From: Cavia porcellus
Lineage: Eukaryota; Chordata; Mammalia; Rodentia; Caviidae
Reading direction: 5' to 3'
Assembly (NCBI RefSeq): GCF_034190915.1
Contig: NW_026947486.1
Span: 18,192,001 to 18,256,000, forward strand
DNA: 64,000 bases
Shown here piece after piece: positions 1 to 12,861 of this stretch. Within the stretch, counting starts at the first letter, position 1. Every line of letters begins with the position of its first letter. Position numbers and translations under genes: made by a program. The notes under the pieces are model-generated. The model saw nothing but the letters and a program-made list of their open reading frames with translations. It ran no database searches and had not been told where the DNA came from.

Positions 1-1092
1 CTGAAATGATAGGAACTAAATTGAAACAACTCCATGAAACTGTAAAGGAAATCAGATCAGAAATAATCTGTGAGGTAAAACAAAAAAATGATAAACATAA
101 TGAAAGAAATGCTGAACACATCTAAAGAAGACATAGTTTAAAAATGGAGCACTAGAAAATGATAGAAACCTTGAATGCACAATATAAGAAAGAATTAGAA
201 TGTGTGAAACAGATTCAGAAATATATCCAGGAAATAAAAAATTCCATGGAAAGCTGGCAAAACTGCCTGAATGAATGTGAAGATAGACTTTCAACCCTTC
301 AGTGAACAGGAAAGGAAAGATCTTTTAAAAATAACAAGGAACCAGGAAATAACAATTCAACAGTTGCAAGACAATACAAAAAACACAATATAATATTGAC
401 AAGTGTAAATGAAAAAGAAGATGACAACATAAATAATATAAAAAGACTATTTACAAAACTAATAGTATAAGCCAGGCATGGTGGTGCACACCTGTAATTC
501 CAGCATTTAGAAGGCTAAGGCAAAAGTATCACACTGTGAGTTTGAGACCAGCCTGAGTTACAAAGTGAGCATAAGGCTGGCCTTTGAGACTCTGTCTCAA
601 AAAGACATTTATTTCCCAAACATGGGAAAAGAAAATGACATATAGATAAGTGAAGCATACAGAACTCCAATTAGCCATAACAAAAATAAATCTATACCCA
701 GACATACAATAATCAACATCCCAGAAATTCAACGTAAGAACAGATTATTAAAAGCTGTTAGAGAAAAGAAACTAATCAGCTATAAAGGAAGGCCCATCAG
801 AATCACATTAGACTTCTCAACACAAACAATCAAATCAAGAAGAGCATGGAGTGAAACATTTCAAATCCTGAAAGAAAATGACATCCAATCTAGATTGATG
901 TATCCTGCAAAACTATTCTTCAAAACTGACAGAGAAATAAGATACTTTCATGACAAAGAACAGTCGAACAATTACATGACCACTAAACCAACCCTACAAA
1001 GAGTACTAAAAAATATTATAGATAGACATAAAAATAATTATGACTTCAAGAACACCAACAGAAAGGAATCACCAAGCAGGGTAAACAATTAA
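1..1092 (+). pseudogene. L1 ORF1 remnant
   Basis: This is the C-terminal part of the L1 ORF1 RNA-binding protein, broken by stops and by a B1 SINE at 471-606. The recognisable C-terminal-domain text includes ITLDFSTQTIKSRRAWS and RLMYPAKLFFKTDREIRYF, equivalent to the ADLSAETLQARREW and YPAKLSF blocks of mammalian ORF1p. It ends at a TAA at 1090-1092. Confidence 0.85.
471..606 (+). mobile_element. B1 SINE
   Basis: This is 7SL-derived text: GCCAGGCATGGTGGTGCACA, then CCTGTAATTCCAGCA, GAGTTTGAGACCAGCC and CTCTGTCTCAAAAAGACA. It is inserted in the L1 ORF1 remnant, so it is younger than that L1. Confidence 0.9.
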
Positions 1093-1169
1093 ACAGAGGG
1101 AAAAGGTAAAGAACCAACAACAGAAAGATAACATGACAAAAAAAGTCAATATACATCACTTATAATCAT

Positions 1170-4100
1170 TAATGTAAATGTTCTCAATTCACCAATTAAA
1201 AGAAAAAGAGTGGCAGAATGATGAAGAAACAACATCCAACCATATATTGTATACAGTAAACCCATCTGACTCAAAAGAAAATTCATAGACTGAAAGTCAA
1301 AGGATGTCAAACATTACTTCATGCAACAGGAACCCCACCCCCAAAAAACCAGACATAGCTATTATATTTGCAGAAAATGTGAACGTCAAATCAAGAATGG
1401 TCAAAAGAGATAGAAACGGTCACTATATACTAGTTAAGGGAAAACTTCAAGAGGAAGAGATAACAATCTTAAATATATATGCACCAAGTATGGCATTAAA
1501 CAGTTGTATAAAACAAATATTAATAGACATGAAAAATCAAATAAGCAATGACACAATTACAACAGGAGACCTTAATACACAACTGACAAGAAGATAAAAC
1601 AATTAGACAAAAAAATCAGCAAAGGAAAACAGAACTGAACTGAACTTGTGAACAAATGGACTTAGTAGATGCCTATAGAGCATTCCACCCAACAACATTA
1701 GAATACACATTCTTCTTCTCAGCTTCACATGGGACATTCTTTAAAATATACCATATACTAGCCCACAGAACATGCTTACATAAGTGCAAAAGAATCAAAA
1801 TTATCTCATGCATATTACCTGCTCACAGTGCCAGATAACTGGAAATTAATGACAAAAGAAACTGCAAAAACTCCATAAACACATGGAAATTAAATACACT
1901 CATGAATAATCAATGGGTCACAGAGGAAATTAAAGAAGAAATTAAGTGATATCTATAAGCAAACAAATATTCAAATACAACTTACCAGAACATGTGCGAT
2001 GCAATGAAAGCAGTCCTCAGATGGAAATTTATTGCAATGAATTCCCACCATGAGGAAAATATAATGTATACAAATAAATAACCTGATGCTACACCTCAAA
2101 CATCTAGAAAAAGAAGAGTAAGTGAAGCCCAAAGCCAAAAGAAGGGAGAAAATTATAAAGATTAGAGCAGAAATTAACACAGTTGAGACTAAGAAAACAA
2201 CACAAAGAATTAACGAATTGAGTTGGTTCTTTGAAAGAATAAATAAAATTGATAAGCCCCTAGCCAACTTTATTTTAAAGGGGTAAGAAAAAACTGAACT
2301 TCATACATTAAGGAAAGAAAAAGGTGAAATCACTACAGACCCTGTGGAAATACGGAAGATCATCAATACCTACTTGGAAAAACTGTGGTCTCATAGGTCT
2401 AGTAATGCATAATAAATGGACAGATTCCTAGAAACATATGAATTCCCTAAGTTGGATCGACAAGATGTAAAAATGCTGAATAACCTAGTTCCAGTTAACA
2501 AAATTGAAAATATAATTAGAACCTGACCAACAAAGAAGAACCCAGATCTGATGGATTAAATTCTGAATTCTACAAGAAATTCAAGGAAGAATTAATGTCA
2601 ACAGTCCTCAAACTCTTCATAGAAATTGAAAGGGAAGCAATTCCCCCTAACTCATTCCTGGAAGAAAGTATTACCCTAATACCAAAACCAGAGAAAGTCT
2701 CAACAAAAAAGAGCACTACAGGCAAAATGAACATAGCGGCAAAAATCCTCAGTAAAATACTGGCAAACAGAATGCAGCAAATCACCAAGAAGATTATACA
2801 CCACAACCAAGTGTGATTCATGCCAGGAATGCAGAGATGGTTCAACATATGCAAATCAATGAACATAATATACTACATCAATAGAGCCAAAGATAAGAAT
2901 CACATTAAAGTCCAACACTCATTCACGATAAAAACCCTACATAAAATTAGAATAGATGGTCTTTATCTCAATCTGATAAAAGCCATCTATGACAAATCAA
3001 CAGTTAGCAACATACTAAATGGTCAAAAACGGAATGCTTTTACTCTAAAATCAGCAACAAGACAAGGATGTCCACTATCACCACTCCCATTCAATATAGT
3101 GCTAAAAACATTAGTCAGAGAAATAAAAGAAGGATAGCAAAAGAAGTTAAATTATCACTATTTTCAAATGACATGATACTCTACATTAAAGACCACAAAA
3201 ACGCCATTGAAAGAATTCTAGATGTAATAACCAAATTCAGTAGCATAGCTGGACACAAAGTCAACACTCAAAAATCAATAGCATTCCTGTACACAAACAA
3301 TAAACTCGCTGAGAAAGAAGTATGGAAACCACACCCTTCAAAACAGCATCCAAAAAATGAAATACTTAGGAATAAATCTAACAAAGGAAGTCAAAGATGT
3401 ATGCATTGAAAATTACAGTATTCTGAAAAAAGAAACCGAAGAGGGTTTCAGAAAATGGAAAGGCACTCCTTGTTGATGGATAAGAAGAACAAACATTGTG
3501 AAAATGGTTATACTCCCAAAATTGTTATATAGATTTAATGTAATTCCAATCAAAATATCATTAGCATACCTCATAGATCTAGATAAAACATTCCTAAAAT
3601 TCATCTGGAAGTAGAAGAGACCTAGCATTGCAAAGGCAATTCTGGGCAACAAAGGCAAGGCAGGAGGCATCATAATCCCTCAGGTGAAATTATACTACAA
3701 AGCTACTGTGATAAAGTCAACATGCTCCTGGAAAAAAACAAACTTGAAGATCAGTAGAATAGATTAGAAGATACAGTCACAACTACAAACACACTCAGCC
3801 ACCTTATCTTTGACAAAGTGGCCAAAAATGTTCACTGGAAGGTAGCGTCTTTAATAAGTGGTGCTGCAAAAACTGGCTTTCCATATGCTGAAAACTAAAA
3901 CTAGACCCATCCTTATCACTATACACTAAGCTAAAGTCAAAATAGACCAAAGATCTAAATATTAAAGCAGAAACACTAAATCTGCTGGAAGACAATGTAG
4001 GTAGAAATCTTGACGACATAGGGGTAGGCAAAAAATTCATGAACAAAAATCAAACTGCACAAGAAATACTTCCCAGAATCAACAACCAGGATCTCATTTT

Positions 4101-4236
4101 ACTGAAAAGTTTTTGCATGTCAAAAGAAATTTCCAACAGAATGAAAAGAAAACCACAAACTGGGAAAAATATCTTAGTCAATTGTCCTTCAGACAAAGGA
4201 GTTCTGTCTAGAACATATAGAAGAATTTTTTAAAAA
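1170..4236 (+). pseudogene. L1 ORF2 remnant (endonuclease and RT)
   Basis: Endonuclease blocks are visible: GDLNTQL (about 1568) and SHGTFFKIYHILAHR, where the catalytic IDH motif reads IYH, and LPAHSA in place of SDHSA. RT blocks are visible: [20 protein letters not shown] (about 3020) and, near 3160, LFSNDMILY, where the FADD catalytic motif has lost its first Asp. Several frame changes separate the pieces. No activity is possible. Confidence 0.88.
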
Positions 4237-5550
4237 TTCAAAGACCCAATCTATAAATGGGCATCTGAGATGAATACATACTTCTCAGATGAAAAAATAC
4301 AAATAGCAAATAAATATATGAAAAAAATGTTCAGCATCATTGATCATTAGAGAAATACAAATTAAAATAATGCTGAGGTTCCATCTCACTCCAAAAAGAA
4401 TAGCCAGGAACAAAAAATCAACCAATAACAAATGCTGGCAGGGCTGTGGGAAAAAAGGAACTCTTCTCCACGGTTGATGGGAATGTAGGCTGGTACACCC
4501 ACTGTGGAAATTAGTGTGGAAGTTTCTTTAAAAATTAGGATTGGAAGACCCATTTGACCCAGCTATCCCGCTTCTGAGCACATTCCCAAAAGAACTGAAA
4601 GCATCATATCACAGTGATATATGTGCACCATGTTTATAGTGGCACAATTTGTAATAGCTAAATCTTGGAAACAATCTAAATGCTAACTGAGGAATGGATA
4701 TACAAGATGTGGTATTTTTATACAATGCAGTACTACTCAGCAGTAAAGAAGGATTGTATTAAGGCTTTTATAGGTAAATAGATGTGACTTGAGACCATAC
4801 TCATTAAGTGAAATAAATCAGACTCACATATATAAATACCACACTGTCTCTGTAGTATAAGAAACTGAAAAAGTAAATAAGATCCAAAACTCTACAATAA
4901 ATATTGTGAAATGGTAATAAACCGCTCAACGGGAAAACGTAACTTGGATAGGGAAAAGGAGAAAAGAAGGAAGGGAAAAGAAAAAAGATATAAATTTATA
5001 TATATACATCAGATAGCTAAGATGGTTATACTGCTAATTTTATTAGTTCTTGGAACAGAACAGTTAATACTCATATGATTAGAGCAACTTTGCATGTTTA
5101 CATCTGGTAATCTAAGCAAGTCTTTTGAAGATAACTGTGTAAAATAACAACCATTGTTAAATTCCTATCATCTTGTTTTAAAAGCCTACATTATTACTGT
5201 TTTGGCTTTTTTGTGGTTACTATTTGTCTGTTGCTTCTTGTTTTTCTTGTCTGTGGTTTTTGTTGTTGTTGTTTTGGTTTTTTCCTTTTATTTAATTAAA
5301 ATTTTACAAAATAACCAGCAGGATCAGACATTCATTTGAAGTCTGTTCTGTATAAGTATTATAAGAACCCAATTAATGTGAAAATAGATTTACTGCAGCC
5401 TGTTGGGGGTACTGCTAGTGTTTTATGTCCCCGGGTGACAATTATACACTCTAGGAGATGCACAATCATTTTATTTTCATCCTCTTTGATATTATAGGAG
5501 ACTCAACTCTCCAAAGTGAGAGACAATAGCCAATAACTGAATAAAACTTG

Positions 5551-5736
5551 AACTACGGTGGGCTGTGCCTGCAATCCCAGCACTCTCAGAGGGTAAGGCA
5601 GGAGGGTGGCAAGTTCAAGCATAGACTGGGCAATTTAGAAAGACTCAGTTTCAAAGTTTTAAAAATTGGGAGGCAGGAGGTCTGAGGATATAGCTTAGTG
5701 TAGTGCCAAAGTCTTTTAAACCCCCCAGTACTCAAA
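5551..5736 (+). mobile_element. B1/ID composite SINE (B1-dID type)
   Basis: A B1-like left part (GCCTGCAATCCCAGCACTCT, then GGGCAATTTAGAAAGACTCA) is followed directly by an ID-like right part (GAGGATATAGCTTAGTG ... CCCAGTACTCAAAA). Such dimers are typical of several non-murid rodent groups. Confidence 0.75.
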
Positions 5737-5987
5737 ACTAAGGGACCTTAAACAAAATTAATTCCAAATTGCAACAAATGTAAATTCTACCTATAATGGC
5801 TCTTAACTCTCAATTTTAAGTGCCTGTAGAGTTCTGCTAAAGACAAAACTAGCAAAATGACAAAGATTATTAGGAAGGATACTATAAACTATTAAGCACA
5901 AAATAAATCTCTCAAAGTCAGTTTCATCCCTTAAATCAACAATGAAAACAATAATCCCTAGTCTGTCATATTTTCCCCCTTTTTGCA

Positions 5988-6060
5988 CAGTACTGAAAGT
6001 GAACTCAGAGCCTTGCACATGTGAGGCATGCACTCTATCACTGAGCTACAGTCTTAGCCC
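5988..6060 (-). mobile_element. ID SINE
   Basis: In reverse: GGGCTAAGACTGTAGCTCAG, GTGCATGCCTCACATGTGC, GAGTTCACTTTCAGTACTG. The tRNA-derived A and B box regions are recognisable. Confidence 0.75.
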
Positions 6061-6929
6061 TACTCTTTAAAACCACCATGTGTTTAGTATCCCCTGGAAT
6101 ACTTAAATTCTTGCCCTCTCACCTTCAGGAAGCTACAGGACAGTTTTGTAAGTCCCCAAAAGAGATAATTAAAGTGAATAAAGTCAGACAAGGGCTTCTT
6201 TTTAACAACATACTAACAAAAGGTTTTCTCAGGTCATAAACACAAAAGTCTATAATCCACAAATAAGATAAAGTGACCTCAAATTCAGCAGCAAACTCTG
6301 AAATGTAAGAGCCTAAAACAACATTGAAAGGCTAGGAGAGTAAACTAGGCACAAGTCAAAAGTGTTAGCTTTGGTAAGAAGGGCATTAAACAACTTCATA
6401 TTCTAAAAGAGTGTGCTACAGGCATGATTAGATACAGAAACAAGTCTGACAAAGCCACAGATAGTAACTTTGGAGAAACCAGGGCAGTTCTATGGAATGG
6501 AACTAAATGTTAATGCTGGCCTGGAAGACGACCCTCAACTGCTTTATCACAGAGAAGTCACAAGTTCCCTTCCTGTCCTGTGGGCTCCCATCAGCACCAG
6601 GCTGAGCAAGCGTTGCTGTGGGGGCAGATGTGGCTTCCTTCCTGCCTGCAGTTGGAGGTTTTTGGATTTGCATGCCAACCATGGAAAAAGTGGGGGCTTG
6701 CTCTCTTACTCCATCCCTCCTCCTCATCTGCCTGCCCACTTGGTGGGTTCACTCCCCAGACCTTGAGCTCAGAGCCAGGAACTGCCTTTCTTCCTCTCAC
6801 CTTCTCATGCCTATATCACCTTCTTGGCAGACTCCTATTTATCTTTCAAAACTGTTCACAAGTTTAGTTTCTCTGAGAAAGGTTTCAAAAGCAAGAGAAA
6901 CTCCAAGAGGTACATCACAGGCCCTCTTA

Positions 6930-7080
6930 ACAGTCTACTGGGCCCCTGATTGTGCATCTGCTTTACTGGGCAACTCTGGGCAAGATGGCTAATCTTTCCG
7001 TACTTCAGTGGCCTCATCTATAGAAGGAAATATTAATAATCACCTACCTTGTAGGATTATAGTGGGGCTGTGATAGCTGT
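6930..7080 (+). repeat. MIR SINE fossil
   Basis: The match is to the MIR core and 3' part: CTGGGCAAGATGGCTAATCT ... TCAGTGGCCTCATCTATAGA ... CACCTACCTTGTAGG. Confidence 0.7.
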
Positions 7081-9379
7081 GATACCATGATACGATAAGG
7101 AATATATAGTTGGTTTAACCCCAACCCCTGGTACAAAATGTTCCAATATTGGGCTAAGAGGAACATTACATTAGTCCTAAGTCTCTTTCAACCATACCTG
7201 AGTTTATGCTAATGAGGTTGCTCTTGGAAGCTGGGGGCTGGTGCCAGTACAAACCAACCTTGTGGTTACAGGGTTGGCAATTTTAGCCTTACCCCCTGCC
7301 TCCAGAGGGGAAAAGATATTGGAGACTTAGTCGATCACTAATGGTCAATGATTTCATCCACTATGCCTGTGTAATGGAACCTTGATAAACTCACTCAACA
7401 GCTAGATTTGAAGAGCTTCAATACTGACAAATATATCATGATGTTGGGAGAATAGCATGCCAGACAGGCAAGGAAGCTCAATGCATCCCTGTTATTATAC
7501 CTTGCCTTATGTATTTCTTCCATGTAGTTGCTGCTGTGTTATACCATTTATAAGAAACAGCAAAGTGCTTTTCTGAGTTCCATGAGTCATTTTAGACAAT
7601 TACTGAATGTGAGGAGGAGGTTGGAGGAGCTCCTGATTTATTACCAGTTAGTCCAAGTTACAGGTCACAGCATGGGACTTGACAGCTACATTTGAAGTGT
7701 GAGCAGTCTTGTGGGACTCAGTTTTTAACCTGTGGGGTCTGATGCCACCTCCAAGCCAGTAGTGGTCAGAATGAAGTTAAAATGTAGAACATCTTCTTGG
7801 TATCCACTAAGAATTAGAGAATTAGTTGGAATGGGTTATTTTTTTTTTTTTTTTTTTGCTAGACGTGTTTTGAATACAGAAAAAGACAGGATTTTTCTTT
7901 TAGAGTTGTAAATGATTTTTATATTGGAAGAATCTAGGACAATATTAGCCATGTGACTTTTTGTACTGATTAAATGTTTGTGAAATATTTAGCTCAGCAT
8001 CTGCCACATATTTAGAGCACATATTGTTAAATTCAGTTAATTTCCAAAGACTGAATATATCATTTCATACACACATTTGCTAGGAATCTATCATTTCATA
8101 CACACATTCATTAATGACATTGGCTTATTTTATGTGGCTTTTTCCAGGAAGAGTTCTAAATCTTTTTACTGACATGAATAGAAAAACTGCTTAAAAATAA
8201 ATACCATCAAGTCTGCTTACTAGAATTTGAGCATGTAACAATAAATGTGTATTTCTTTTGCATTAAGAGCCTGCTATGCACCAGCCACAACAAGGAGGAA
8301 GAGTCAGCACTGCCTCTTTCTGAACACTGGAAAAAAGTATATGTATGTTTGTATGATATAAATGTATATGTGTGGGTGATACACAGAAAGGTACATATGT
8401 GCATGTATGTATACAACAAAACCTTGGATTGTAACTCATTCTGTGAGTGTTGTGTAAGACAAGCAAACATTTCTAATAAATTTGAACTTGATAAAAGTCT
8501 TGCAATACAAGTAGTATATGATGCTGAATGCCACATGATCACAAGTCAGCCAAAGGTTCTCTCCCTTTCCTTTGCTCCCTCACTTACTGTGGGATTGCAG
8601 GTGATCATCTCCCACTAGCAAGAAGTTATGGAGGAGATCTCATTTGCATATTAGAAAGAGAAAAAGTCAGAGGAACCCCTCACTTCAAGTGTTTGGAGAA
8701 ATGTGTATAATATGGGAAATGATGCAAAATTTTAATAGAAAAGCACCACCCAAACAAGGCTGTAGCAGTGGAAGGATGAATCTGTTTAATGACAACACAG
8801 TGTCACATTTCCACAAAATCCTCTAAAGGAGGCAAAACCAAGTGTCATTGGCTAGGTTCCTTGTTAAAGCTGCACAAAAAGAAAAACATTACATTGAGCC
8901 AACAGGTAGCAGTCATTCTGTTAGTGACAGTGAAAGTCATCCTACATAATAACCCTCCTCATTTTCTTTTCCCTCATACCAGCTATGAAGATTTTCAGAG
9001 GTTAAGTGCAGGGTTTTAAAAAATATAGTACTGTAACCATTTTTATATGAATATTTTTGGGTTGTGGAACAAATCATCTGAGTTTCTATCATTTCTTATG
9101 GGGAAATTCACTTTCATATACAAGCACTTTGGATTACAAGCATGTTTCTGGAATGAATTATGCTCACACACTAAGGTTTTGCTGTATATTCTTTTTCATG
9201 AAGAAAAAGAAAGGTGATTAAACAACCAAGGAATGGCAAACAACATTATTTTTGAAATAATTTTTCTAGAATCATGGAATATTGGTATCTTCATAGTTAT
9301 ATTTTATTCCATCCTTTCATAATGTTAATTTTTTGGTACGTTAATGAGAACAGCTTACATTTTCCCAGGAACAGAGCAT

Positions 9380-9956
9380 GTCATGGGAAGAATGATGGCA
9401 TGATGGCCTCCCACCCATGTCTCCATCCTCATCACTGCAATCTGTGAATATGTTACATATACAGCAAGAGGGGCTTTATGACTGACTCAGGGTTGTGCTG
9501 GCAGGCCAGGACTACCACACAGGTCCTTATAAAATAGATAAATCCGACAAAAGAGTCAGAGACATGGAGCAAAAGGAGAAGCAAGAGAGACTCAGAGAGT
9601 AACAACCACTGTTGCTGGTTTTGAAGACGGTGGTGGCCACAAGTCAGGGAATATGAGTGGCTTCAAAGAGCTAGGCATGGTACTCCCATCCCATGCTCCA
9701 GAAACAGACAAAAAGATATGAGACCTTAGTCTTATAACTGCAGGAAAAAGAATTTTACCAACAACCTGACTGAGCCTGCTCTGGCTCCCCCTCCAGAGCC
9801 CAGCCCTGCTCACACTTTGATTCTTGGCTTTGATGCAGAGAAACAAGCTGAGCCCACCAGACTTCTGACCTACCCAACTGTCAGATAATACAATCATGTA
9901 ATTTAAGCCATAGACTTTGGTGTAATTTGTTACAGTGGGCCCAGAAAACTAATAAA
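9380..9956 (+). mobile_element. MaLR (MLT1-like) LTR
   Basis: It resembles an MLT1 LTR throughout: AATCTGTGAATATGTTACAT, GTCCTTATAAAATAGA, a GGTGGCCACAAGTCAGGGAA block, CCCTGCTCACACTTTGATTC, CTTCTGACCTACCCAACTGT, ending GGTGTAATTTGTTACAG with AAACTAATAAAG. It is a solo LTR with no internal region beside it. Confidence 0.75.
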
Positions 9957-10002
9957 GAACATAACAGTAAATAAATGATGTAACCTGATTTGTGGTTTTT
10001 CC

Positions 10003-10128
10003 CTAGTACTGGTGACTGAATGCAGGGCCTATTCATTGGGCTGTAGTCCAGCTCTTTCATTGTTTTTTAGAGCTAGATCAAGCTAAGTTGCTTAGGCTGG
10101 CCTTGAACTTATGATCCTCCTTTCTATA
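10003..10128 (-). mobile_element. B1/ID composite SINE
   Basis: On the plus strand an ID-like part (CTAGTACTGGTGACTGAATG, GGGCTGTAGTCCAGCTC) is followed by B1 antisense (GCTTAGGCTGGCCTTGAACT, ATGATCCTCC), giving a minus-strand B1-ID dimer. Confidence 0.7.
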
Positions 10129-10255
10129 TATCATAGGGTACTAGGACCAAGATATTTCATCATACCTGGGAATCAAGTCCATGACAGTGCTGCACAGACA
10201 GTTCCTTCCTTGTTTAATAAGATAGTTTTCTTCCCCAGATCTACCTTACCTAACC

Positions 10256-10412
10256 CAGGGCTTCTCAAATCGTATACTGCACCAACCACCTGGGGACACT
10301 GGAAAAATGGAGATTCTGTTTCAGTGGGGCCAGGTGAGCCCTGAAAGCTTACATTTCCAACAAGGTCTCTCCTGAAATGATGGACCACAAGCATACTCAG
10401 AGTAGCAAGGAT
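10256..10412 (+). repeat. hAT-Charlie-type MITE fossil
   Basis: GGGCTTCTCAAATCGTATAC, ACCACCTGGGGACACTGGAA, TTCAGTGGGGCCAGGTGAGC and CATTTCCAACAAGG follow the layout of Charlie-derived MER elements. The exact subfamily is uncertain. Confidence 0.5.
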
Positions 10413-10419
10413 AGATAGG

Positions 10420-10605
10420 TCTATGTTCCCTGGGGGCAGAGCAGATAAGTTCTTCCATTATGTCACTTCTGCCACTCTCTACCCACTTCACCAAACTGTC
10501 ACCAAGCTTTTCAGGACAGATTCACCTGTCTTATTGCAGACCTATTCCTGAAGGGTCTGATATTTAACAGGTGCTCAATAAATATCTGTAAATTGGATAA
10601 GTGTA
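10420..10605 (+). repeat. L2 LINE 3' end
   Basis: It ends with TTAACAGGTGCTCAATAAAT and ATCTGTAAATTGGATAAG, the usual L2 3' terminus. The upstream limit is approximate. Confidence 0.55.
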
Positions 10606-10892
10606 TTAATATTTATTCAGGGCTTCTATAAAACAAAAAAAATAATATAAAGGGAAATCAAATTGCCAAAAGATGCAATCATAAGACAAAAAGCTTGAGG
10701 AATAAGGGGTCAGAAAGAAATAATTTGGGGAAAGTCACTTCAGCAGCTAAAGTTAAAAGATTTAGGTGACCAGGTATCTGATTTTAGTCAGAGGAGCCAG
10801 AAATAAATGAATGCAACTTGTTCACCAAGTCCTATGTCAATGCAACTATAAACAGCTAACTTTCTACGTATTTCACTATATACATGCATGTA

Positions 10893-10894
<2 letters not shown>

Positions 10895-10932
<38 letters not shown>
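10895..10932. repeat. (TA)n microsatellite
   Basis: About 19 uninterrupted TA units. Confidence 0.97.
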
Positions 10933-10933
<1 letters not shown>

Positions 10934-12559
10934 TCACACAGAAATTGTTTCATTTTCTCCACATCCCAGTAATACCTAGCTTGCACACTGGTCCTACTCA
11001 TACAGTAAATCCAAGATCACTTCAGATCCATGCTTTTAGTCACTCCAAGCGACCTCATCAATGAACACTCTTCTGGAAACTTGGGCTTCCAGAAGAGGAA
11101 GTGAATGATGTGTCTGCATATCCAGCCAACAGAAATCTCAGCTGTGCCTGATTTGGCATGGGCAGTCCCCCTTGAATGGGATAATAAGCCAACCCCCCAG
11201 TCTAGGCAGCTTGTTTCCAGCTGGGCTTGTTTTTGTTTTGGTTGCAAAGTCACTAAAACCTCTAGAGAAACAAAGCAATGCGTTTTTAGTCTTGTTTTGT
11301 TCTAATGAGTCAAACTTGCCAGGAACACAAAGCTGAATTCTGCCCACAATATTCTTATGCTTCCCTTACACAGAGTCAAAAGTTTCAGCTAATCATTCCT
11401 TTCTTTCTCCCACATGAGGTAATGACTTTAGCTCTGTAGCCATGACACTGTTTACAACCTTGGGCTTCTAGAGTAAGGGGAAATTGCCCTTGAATGTTCT
11501 GTCAAGAAATGTTCTGTCAAATATCACTATCTTTATTTGTTGTTTTAAGGAGGGTCATTTAGAAAAGGAAGTCAGGAGAACAGCTTTCCTACTTAAGACA
11601 AACATCTGGACTTTGCCTACCTCTTTTTTCAGTTTTGTGACAAAACAAAGCACATGATCTGGATCCATTTCAGGAGAAACTGCAAGAACCCAGGGTTTCA
11701 CCCAAAACTGAGAAGGCCATTTATTTATGTGTTCCTGTTTCTAATGACTGCTGGAGCAGTCATGAGTGGCTCACTGGAATGAGAAGATCAGGCTAGGAAG
11801 ATTTTGAGAAACAAGATCCTTTTGCACAAGAGCATGAATCATTTTCGAGAGGGTATCCTGGGGAAGCAGGACTGAAGTTCGCCTGCTTTCCTACCCTGAC
11901 ACCAAACTGACTGCTTTCAAAAGTTTAGAAGAACTGATTCTGAGAGCCAATGTTTATGACTGTATGTGGTTTAAAATGAGGTCAGAGACAGCTGTGACAC
12001 CAGCTCTAGGTTAGCAAATGGGGTGCCATCAGGAGTGTAGCAAAAGTTGCTCCCAGCCCACTGACAATGCCAAATATGCAGTGCTCCTGGCCTTTAATGT
12101 GTTGGCTCCTAGATTGTCCAGGAGCCAATTGGCACACTGAGCTACTTGAACAGGCATGTTAAGATTGCCTCACCTCACATGAGGATGGGGACTATTTTAG
12201 ATGTCACCAAAAGGACTAAATATCAGAACTTTTAGCACTGAAGACCTTTTGTTTCTGAAGTTATTCCTATGGAGATGTGACAGCAAGCATACTACTCAGT
12301 CTAATTCAAGCTTGGTGTTTTTCCAGTGTCTAGATCTTAAAAAATATATAGTACATCCTGCAGCATAAAATCAACCAAGTCATTTCACTTATTTCCCTTT
12401 AGGTGTGCCTGAATGCAAAGGTAGGAGCAACAGGGAACAGCTGAAGGGCTGGGGATGTTGTGACTGATCAAGATGATGAAATATTTCCAAGTCCTGACTA
12501 TCCAACTGCTCCTGAGCTGTTTCACTTACAAAATAAATCAGTTTCTAATTCTCTTATCT

Positions 12560-12861
<302 letters not shown>

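Larger units (their letters stand above)
1..5312 (+). mobile_element. Old L1 LINE (ORF1 3' part, ORF2, 3' tail)
   Basis: This is a degenerate L1 entering from the left edge. The ORF1 remnant ends at 1092, and ORF2 endonuclease and RT blocks follow to about 4233. A 3' region follows with the widespread L1 text about CACTGTGGAAATTAGTGTGG and the final tail unit (ACCATTGTTAAATTCC ... near 5146-5310). Many stops and frameshifts mark it as dead. Its ORF1 resembles that of the element at 57270-58347, so the two appear related. Confidence 0.9.

Noticed and set aside
6470..6992. Overlapping open frames on both strands as a gene
   Set aside because: The sequence is merely GC-richer; no motif, splice structure or family match, and the frames shadow one another.
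8207..8618. Opposed open frames of 111 and 123 codons
   Set aside because: Long frames caused by TG/TA-rich sequence; no motifs and no splice context.
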